From: Rossellomorea vietnamensis | GTDB lineage: Bacteria; Bacillota; Bacilli; Bacillales; Bacillaceae_B | Assembly: GCF_008180415.1 (NCBI RefSeq) | Contig: NZ_VTEI01000001.1 | Location: 454,227 to 518,226, forward strand | Length of the DNA stretch: 64,000 nucleotides | Reading direction: 5' to 3' | In this document: piece after piece, positions 59,113 through 64,000 of the stretch | Layout: each line of letters starts with the position of its first letter | How positions within the stretch are numbered: the first letter of the stretch is position 1 | The notes under the pieces: generated by a model | The model's input: the letters and a program-made list of their open reading frames with translations, nothing else | Told to the model about the DNA's origin: nothing | Databases searched by the model: none | Program-made: the position numbers and the translations under genes

Positions 59113-60312
59113 TTAAGCTTGAACCTGCTGTTTAAGAATCTCAGCTTTGTCCGTACGCTCCCATGGAAGATCAAGGTCGTTTCTGCCAAAGTGGCCGTAA
59201 GCAGCTGTCTGCTTGTAAATTGGACGGCGCAGATCAAGCATCCTGATGATGCCTGCAGGGCGAAGATCGAAATTATTGCTGACCACTTCAATCAAAGCCT
59301 CTTCAGATACTGTACCTGTACCGAATGTATCGATAGAAATCGATACAGGACGTGCTACACCGATTGCGTATGCAAGCTGAACTTCACATTTATCAGCTAG
59401 TCCGGCAGCAACGATGTTTTTCGCTACGTAACGCGCTGCATAGGCAGCAGAGCGGTCAACCTTTGTCGCATCCTTACCAGAGAATGCACCGCCGCCGTGG
59501 CGAGCATAACCGCCATACGTATCAACGATGATTTTACGGCCAGTCAAGCCTGCATCCCCTTGAGGTCCGCCGATAACGAAACGGCCTGTAGGATTGATGA
59601 AGTATTTTGTCTCATCATCGATAAGCTCTTTAGGAACGACTGGATCGATGACATATTCTTTAAGGTTTCGCTGGATACGCTCCAATGAAACTTCCGGATG
59701 GTGCTGAGTCGAGATAACGATTGTGTCGATGCGGACAGGCTTGTCGTTTTCATCATACTCTACTGTCACCTGTGTTTTACCGTCTGGGCGAAGGTATGGA
59801 AGCACATCATCTTTGCGCACTTCAGTCAGGCGGCGGGAAATTTTATGAGCCAAAGAGATTGGAAGAGGCATAAGCTCTTTGGTCTCATTACAAGCGAAGC
59901 CGAACATTAGACCTTGGTCTCCAGCTCCGATTGCATCGATTTCTTCGTCGCTCATTTGACCTTCACGAGCTTCGAGCGCCTGGTCGACACCCATAGCGAT
60001 ATCGGCAGACTGCTCATCGATGGAAGTCAATACCGCACACGTTTCAGCATCGAAACCGTATTTCGCGCGGGTATATCCAATTCCTCTGATTGTTTCACGC
60101 ACAATCTTCGGAATATCTACATAAGTATTCGTTGTAATTTCTCCAGCAACCAATACTAGACCAGTAGTTACAGACGTTTCACAGGCTACGCGTGCATTCG
60201 GGTCATTTGCAAGGATTGCATCTAGGATAGAATCAGAAATTTGATCACAAATTTTATCTGGGTGTCCTTCCGTTACGGACTCAGATGTAAACAGACGACG
60301 TTTAGTTGACAT
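59113..60312 (-). CDS. metK: S-adenosylmethionine synthetase
   Basis: A 399-residue MAT enzyme that makes S-adenosylmethionine from methionine and ATP. The signatures are [20 protein letters not shown] (about 10-29), [21 protein letters not shown] (about 122-142) and the P-loop-like [23 protein letters not shown] (about 269-291). The length is normal. AGGGAGG precedes the ATG. It is regulated by the SAM-I riboswitch at 60463-60675, so high SAM stops transcription. In the order metK-pckA-ytmB-ytmA the region matches B. subtilis, with asnB/ytnA absent before metK. Confidence 0.97.
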   Translation of the reverse strand: MSTKRRLFTSESVTEGHPDKICDQISDSILDAILANDPNARVACETSVTTGLVLVAGEITTNTYVDIPKIVRETIRGIGYTRAKYGFDAETCAVLTSIDEQSADIAMGVDQALEAREGQMSDEEIDAIGAGDQGLMFGFACNETKELMPLPISLAHKISRRLTEVRKDDVLPYLRPDGKTQVTVEYDENDKPVRIDTIVISTQHHPEVSLERIQRNLKEYVIDPVVPKELIDDETKYFINPTGRFVIGGPQGDAGLTGRKIIVDTYGGYARHGGGAFSGKDATKVDRSAAYAARYVAKNIVAAGLADKCEVQLAYAIGVARPVSISIDTFGTGTVSEEALIEVVSNNFDLRPAGIIRMLDLRRPIYKQTAAYGHFGRNDLDLPWERTDKAEILKQQVQA

Positions 60313-60462
60313 CGGTGTTCCTCCCTTAGAAAAAAATAATTGGCAGAACAGAAAACCGGCCTGTTCTCACTACTTAATCACGGTACTCATTCCCTTAGTA
60401 GTATGAAGTAAACATGGAGATTTTATCAAAAGAACTCAGCGCCGGGGCTGAAAGTTTCCAAT

Positions 60463-60675
60463 AAAAAAACCTTCCCGTCTAAAAATAGAGGAAAGGTTGT
60501 GATTTAAGCCGCGCCTTTCACTCTTATTGATCAAGGAATATCCTTGCATCAGATTAGCACCTTTGCCTGGAAGTAACCTGTACAGGATCGTTGTTGAAGT
60601 CTTCCTGTACTATTCTTCACAAGCAGGTTGCTGGGTTTCATTGGGGCTGTCCCTCCACCAGCTCGGAATAAGAGT
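60463..60675 (-). promoter_or_regulatory. SAM-I riboswitch (S-box) with terminator, upstream of metK
   Basis: On the minus strand, P1 ACTCTTATT (60675-60667) pairs with a complement at 60520-60528. Within it are GAGGGACAGCCCCAATGAAA then CCCAGCAACC, the conserved S-box core, followed by the P3 and P4 arms (AGGTGCTAATCTG). The terminator AACCTTTCCTCTA/TAGACGGGAAGGTT plus seven T residues is at 60463-60499. High SAM should promote termination. Confidence 0.96.
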
Positions 60676-60691
60676 ATCCGTTCAATGGTCA

Positions 60692-60721
60692 ATATTAACT
60701 TACTTTGTCAAAACGTGTCAA
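60692..60721 (-). promoter_or_regulatory. Sigma-A promoter of metK
   Basis: On the minus strand TTGACA (60721-60716), 18 bases, TAATAT (60697-60692), about 20 bp before the S-box. Confidence 0.7.
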
Positions 60722-61130
60722 CCATTTTTATTTAAGACCAAATTTTCTGGTTAACCCCTTCTTCCTAAAGGATTAGTTGTTAATGCGGCAGGCCTTAAAA
60801 AGTTTCTGGAAATTTGTAAATCTATGCTTCAATTCACACAAAACTTCCTATATAATAAGATTCGCCATGAAAACGGTAACATTTCTGAAGAACTTGCAAT
60901 AGCATAACTTAATATAGAATATTCCTGCTTTTTTAATCGGTGCCGATTCGGCTTGGAAGGGCACATTTTATTTTGTTACGAATAACACCCTTTCTTTTCT
61001 GCTTCACCTTATGAAGGCTGTTACTGCAGCGGGAGATAATATAATAAGTTCAAAATAAATGTTTACCTCCCCCTCTTTAAGACTAAATCATTAATAGGGT
61101 GTAAAATGGTAGCGCTCTCACTTTTTTTTA
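60722..61130. other. Intergenic region metK/pckA, left part
   Basis: Upstream of the metK promoter, 400 bp of AT-rich DNA with no gene, repeat or RNA motif that I can support. Confidence 0.4.
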
Positions 61131-61464
61131 GGCTCTGTTAGTTAATATTGGTGGTATAATATTTTGGGTTCAAGTGCCAATAAGAAGGACTCATTCAATT
61201 AAGAAACTTGATAAATGCTGATTAATCGACTTGCTTTTCCTTTTAATTCTAGCGTAAATTTTCAACCAAATTTATTATGAAAAGTTGCTGCGTCAGTTTA
61301 TATTGGATTCTCAGTTCCTCCGAATATGTTGACTGGAGTGGAAGGTGTACGATCTCCTGCGGGAGTAGCGGACGTCTAGATCCAGCACCTAGCCCCGCGG
61401 GGTCGTACACCTGGAATGGAAGTCCACATACCCATTAAAAACAACAACAGTCTTTAACAGAGCC
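61131..61464. mobile_element. Second MITE-like element with GGCTCTGTTA ends, containing R2
   Basis: Left end GGCTCTGTTAGTTAATATTG (61131) and right end, read inward, GGCTCTGTTAAAGACTGTTG (61464). The interior right half (about 61325-61430) holds the GC-rich R2 repeat (GGAGTGGAAGGTGTACGATC, CTCCTGCGGGAGTAGCGG, GCGGGGTCGTACACC). Flanks TTTTTTTA and TACTTATA are poorly matched, so insertion is inferred from the termini only. Confidence 0.6.
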
Positions 61465-61523
61465 TACTTATAAAGGATAATTGTGACAATTTGATAACAG
61501 GTTTAAAAAATAGCTAAATAGTA

Positions 61524-61551
61524 TAGACTAATGGTTTTATTGTGTTATACT
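61524..61551 (+). promoter_or_regulatory. pckA promoter with CcpN-like box
   Basis: TAGACT (61524-61529), 16 bases, extended -10 TGTTATACT (-10 TATACT, 61546-61551). TGTGTTATACT (61541-61551) matches at every position the consensus TRTGHYATAYW recalled for the gluconeogenic repressor CcpN, which in B. subtilis overlaps the -10 of pckA and gapB. Confidence 0.7.
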
Positions 61552-61705
61552 ATTTCTTGAGAAACAAAGGGGTATTTCAATATCGCTCGCCTTTTAAAAG
61601 CTTTTCACTGCTGCTCCTGTCCAAAATAAGACAGCTGCACTGAGGGGATAGGATTGTTTTTTAAAAGGAGAGCACTAAATCATGTACAAAGGAAGGTTAG
61701 TTACT

Positions 61706-63295
61706 ATGACTTCAGTTAGCCTGTCTAATAAACTAAATGAATTACTTAATGGGAAGAACATAAAAGTACAGTTATCTGTACCTCAATTAGTTGAGAAGGT
61801 TTTGAATCGGAACGAAGGAATTCTGACTAATTCAGGTGCTGTCCGTGCAGAGACAGGCAAATATACTGGCCGTTCTCCACAGGATAAATTCACTGTTGAA
61901 GAACCTTCGACAAAAGATAAGATTGAATGGGGCTCTGTGAATCAGCCGATTTCCACAGAAAGCTTTGACAAACTATATAATAAAGTCATTGATTACTTAC
62001 AAGAAAAAGAAGAATTTTTTGAATTCAAAGGTTTTGCAGGAGCAGATCCTAAGCACCGTATGCCGATCAGGGTCATCAACGAATATGCCTGGCATAACCT
62101 GTTTGCCCACCAGCTGTTCATCCGTCCCAGCCAAGAGGAATTGAAGGATCACAATGCAGAATTCACCGTAATTTCAGCTCCAACTTTTAAAGCGGATCCG
62201 GCTGTTGATGGAACAAACTCCGAGACATTCATCATCGTTTCTTTTGAAAAGAGAACAGTGTTAATCGGAGGAACTGAGTATGCAGGCGAAATGAAGAAGT
62301 CCATTTTCTCTGTTATGAATTTCATGCTTCCTGAAAATGATATCCTTTCCATGCACTGCTCTGCCAACGTTGGCCAGGAAGGTGATGTCGCACTGTTCTT
62401 CGGCCTTTCCGGAACAGGAAAAACAACTCTTTCTGCTGATCCGAACCGCCGTTTGATCGGTGATGACGAGCATGGCTGGTCTCCAAATGGTGTTTTCAAT
62501 ATTGAAGGCGGCTGCTATGCCAAAACCATCGACCTTACACGTGAAAAAGAACCGCAAATCTTTGATGCCATCCGCTTTGGATCGGTACTCGAAAATGTAA
62601 TGATGGATGAAAACACGCGCATTCCAGATTATGAAGACAGCACACTTACGGAAAATACACGTGCTGCTTATCCGCTTCAGGCCATCGATAATATTGTTGA
62701 TCCAAGTGTCGCGGGACATCCTAATACGATTATTTTCCTTACAGCAGATGCATTCGGAGTACTGCCTCCAATCAGCAAGCTGACGAAAGAACAAGCAATG
62801 TATCACTTCTTAAGCGGTTACACATCTAAGCTGGCAGGTACGGAAAGAGGAATCACTTCTCCTCAGGCGACATTCTCTACTTGCTTCGGTTCGCCATTCC
62901 TTCCGCTTCCTGCTACAGTTTATGCAGAGATGCTTGGAAAGAAGATTGATGAGCACAATGCCCAGGTATATCTAGTGAACACAGGCTGGACTGGCGGCGA
63001 GTATGGTGTCGGCAGCAGAATGAAGCTTTCTTACACACGCGCTATGGTGCAAGCCGCTCTAGAAGGGGAACTGGCCAACGTGGAAACAGCCACAGATGAT
63101 ATCTTCGGCCTTAGAATCCCAGTGCATGTACCAGGTGTTCCTGATGAAGTGCTGCAGCCGCGCAAGACTTGGTCTGACGAAGAAGCTTATGTCGAAAAAG
63201 CAAAAGAACTTGCAGGCAAGTTCAAAAACAACTTTACCAAATTCTCGAACGTCCCTGAAGAGATTCAATCCAAGGGCGGACCAAATAAAGGATAA
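61706..63295 (+). CDS. pckA: Phosphoenolpyruvate carboxykinase (ATP)
   Basis: A 529-residue gluconeogenic enzyme converting oxaloacetate and ATP to phosphoenolpyruvate. [19 protein letters not shown] (about 33-51), the kinase-1a P-loop [16 protein letters not shown] (about 234-249), the metal-binding IGDDEHGW and [13 protein letters not shown], and [12 protein letters not shown] are all present. I prefer ATG 61706 ([10 protein letters not shown]), aligned with the B. subtilis start and preceded by AAGGAAGG at nine bases; ATG 61682 adds eight residues and also has a weaker site. It is probably repressed by CcpN under glycolytic conditions. A terminator follows. Confidence 0.96.
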   Translation: MTSVSLSNKLNELLNGKNIKVQLSVPQLVEKVLNRNEGILTNSGAVRAETGKYTGRSPQDKFTVEEPSTKDKIEWGSVNQPISTESFDKLYNKVIDYLQEKEEFFEFKGFAGADPKHRMPIRVINEYAWHNLFAHQLFIRPSQEELKDHNAEFTVISAPTFKADPAVDGTNSETFIIVSFEKRTVLIGGTEYAGEMKKSIFSVMNFMLPENDILSMHCSANVGQEGDVALFFGLSGTGKTTLSADPNRRLIGDDEHGWSPNGVFNIEGGCYAKTIDLTREKEPQIFDAIRFGSVLENVMMDENTRIPDYEDSTLTENTRAAYPLQAIDNIVDPSVAGHPNTIIFLTADAFGVLPPISKLTKEQAMYHFLSGYTSKLAGTERGITSPQATFSTCFGSPFLPLPATVYAEMLGKKIDEHNAQVYLVNTGWTGGEYGVGSRMKLSYTRAMVQAALEGELANVETATDDIFGLRIPVHVPGVPDEVLQPRKTWSDEEAYVEKAKELAGKFKNNFTKFSNVPEEIQSKGGPNKG

Positions 63296-63303
63296 AATAC
63301 TAA

Positions 63304-63335
63304 AGGCGGGCTCCTAAATTGGGCCCGCCTCTTCT
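63304..63335 (+). terminator. Terminator pckA / ytmB
   Basis: AGGCGGGC and GCCCGCCT pair around an 11-base loop, followed by CTTCTATTT, between the convergent pckA and ytmB. Confidence 0.85.
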
Positions 63336-63337
63336 AT

Positions 63338-63580
63338 TTAATTCGTGCTGTTAAGCGAAATCAGCTGATAAGTGATCACCGTTTCTCCATTTTCCCATTG
63401 CAGCCGTTTGATTTCTGCTATTCCATTGGTTTCGCCATCCCTTGTTCTCTTGACCTCTACCGGAATTTCCATCGGATATAAACGATAACCTTCCTTCACC
63501 AGCTGAAATGTATTTTCCTCTAATCTCTTTTCTCTGCCTTTTGTTACAACCATTGTATTTAATTCAAGACCCATTCCCAC
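63338..63580 (-). CDS. ytmB: YtmB family protein (DUF2584)
   Basis: An 80-residue soluble protein beginning MGMGLELNTMVVTKGRE, then NTFQLVKEGYRLYPMEIPVEVKRT and WENGETVITYQLISLNSTN. This matches the DUF2584/YtmB family, beta-rich and of unknown function. It starts with GTG with GGAAGTG upstream. It directly follows ytmA (15 bp) on the minus strand, the order found in B. subtilis (pckA, ytmB, ytmA). Confidence 0.88.
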   Translation of the reverse strand: MGMGLELNTMVVTKGREKRLEENTFQLVKEGYRLYPMEIPVEVKRTRDGETNGIAEIKRLQWENGETVITYQLISLNSTN

Positions 63581-63595
63581 TGATCAACACTTCCT

Positions 63596-64000
63596 TTAGC
63601 TGTATTTTTTCATCCAATCACAAACCAGTTTGACGATTTCCCTGTTGATGGCCGGAGGAAAATAATGTGTATAGTTTTCAAAATAATAGGTATCGACATG
63701 TTTGTCCAGTTCTTTCAAACGGTTTTCAAGCCTGTGGGCATGTTCAATGGAAACATTGTGATCCTTTGCACCATGCACAATAAGGACCGGAGCCTCTATT
63801 TCATCCAACCTGTATAAAGGTGTCCTCCATTTGTATCTTATAGGATACTTCTTGGGCGTACCTCCGATGACTCTCTTCATCATCCTGCGAAGGTCTTTCC
63901 GTTCCCCATATGTGAGCACCATATCGGAGACCCCGCCCCAGGTAACCACCGATGCAGTTTCTTTTTTATCTATTGCGGTCAGCAGCCCCATGACACCTCC
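63596..64000 (-). CDS. ytmA: Alpha/beta hydrolase YtmA (C-terminal part, cut by window edge)
   Basis: The frame is open to the window end, so the N-terminal half is missing. What remains starts inside the nucleophile elbow (GGVMGLLTAI, the Gly residues after the catalytic Ser), then VVTWGGVSDMVLTYGERKDL, RRMMKRVIGGTPKKYP, PVLIVHGAKDHNVSIEHAHRL with the catalytic Asp, and YFENYTHYFPPAINRE with the catalytic His. It is a prolyl-oligopeptidase-like serine hydrolase closely resembling B. subtilis YtmA (about 257 residues); substrate unknown. Confidence 0.9.
   Translation of the reverse strand, partial: GGVMGLLTAIDKKETASVVTWGGVSDMVLTYGERKDLRRMMKRVIGGTPKKYPIRYKWRTPLYRLDEIEAPVLIVHGAKDHNVSIEHAHRLENRLKELDKHVDTYYFENYTHYFPPAINREIVKLVCDWMKKYS

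Noticed and set aside
1..64000. tRNA, rRNA, prophage or defence-system genes
   Set aside because: I looked on both strands and found no tRNA cloverleaf, rRNA segment, integrase, phage structural gene, restriction or toxin-antitoxin gene that I could support.

Overview
The window is chromosomal DNA from a member of the Bacillaceae (low-GC Firmicutes). The right two thirds follow, as I recall it, the B. subtilis 'yt' gene order: dat-like and pepV, ythQ/ythP, ytzE, ytzG (rluB-like), ytgP (murJ), ytfP, the rhodanese ytwF, leuS, yttB, ytzC, ytqA-ytqB (mnmL-mnmM), ytpB, ytpA, ytoA, metK, pckA, ytmB, ytmA. Strong GGAGG ribosome-binding sites, GTG/TTG starts, T-box leaders (proS, leuS), a SAM-I riboswitch (metK), an adenine riboswitch (pbuE) and sporulation genes (cse60) fit a spore-forming bacillus. 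A microbial rhodopsin between leuS and yttB suggests a light-exposed, possibly marine lineage.

Layout. 1-22 kb is accessory and AT-rich: small membrane proteins, lipoproteins, two GNAT acetyltransferases, a GrpB protein, a nucleotidyltransferase, an RsbR-type stressosome protein behind a sigma-B-like promoter, the adenine-riboswitch-controlled purine efflux pump pbuE, an orphan OppB/OppC-type permease pair with a lipoprotein, and an ECF sigma/anti-sigma pair. Several genes here are broken (CPBP protease, a frameshifted unknown gene, a DUF454 gene split by a transposable element). 22-32 kb is core genome (D-amino acid aminotransferase, PepV, an EcsB-like ABC exporter, pseudouridine synthase, MurJ flippase, flavoprotein). 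32-42 kb carries long intergenic repeats, T-box-controlled proS and leuS, a second ECF sigma/anti-sigma pair, a rhodanese and the rhodopsin. 42-51 kb has an MFS transporter, a PadR/DUF2812 pair, an M20 peptidase, a truncated YfkN-like 5'-nucleotidase and a frameshifted CBS/CorC-type membrane protein. 51-64 kb is again core: tRNA wobble-uridine modification (mnmL/mnmM), sesquarterpene synthase ytpB with lysophospholipase ytpA, gamma-carbonic anhydrase, metK and gluconeogenic pckA with a CcpN-like box over its promoter.

Two genome-wide themes stand out. First, a family of about nine short non-autonomous elements (MITEs, about 150-190 bp, longer when composite) has imperfect inverted ends starting GGCTCTTTTCG / GGCTGTTTTCG and AT-rich 8-bp target duplications, which resembles the ISL3 insertion-sequence family. 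Copies split a gene, separate the proS T-box from its gene, and four end only 22-43 bp before a start codon. Second, many intergenic regions hold minisatellite or iterated-hairpin arrays of unrelated sequence whose periods (20-21, 51-53, 61-62 bp) lie close to whole numbers of DNA helical turns. The single most interesting gene is the rhodopsin (41195-41899). It has the Asp-to-Pro change in the last helix and the extra cytoplasmic Asp seven residues after the retinal lysine that mark Anabaena-sensory-rhodopsin/xenorhodopsin types, and it occupies the position where I recall B. subtilis carrying the blue-light receptor ytvA.
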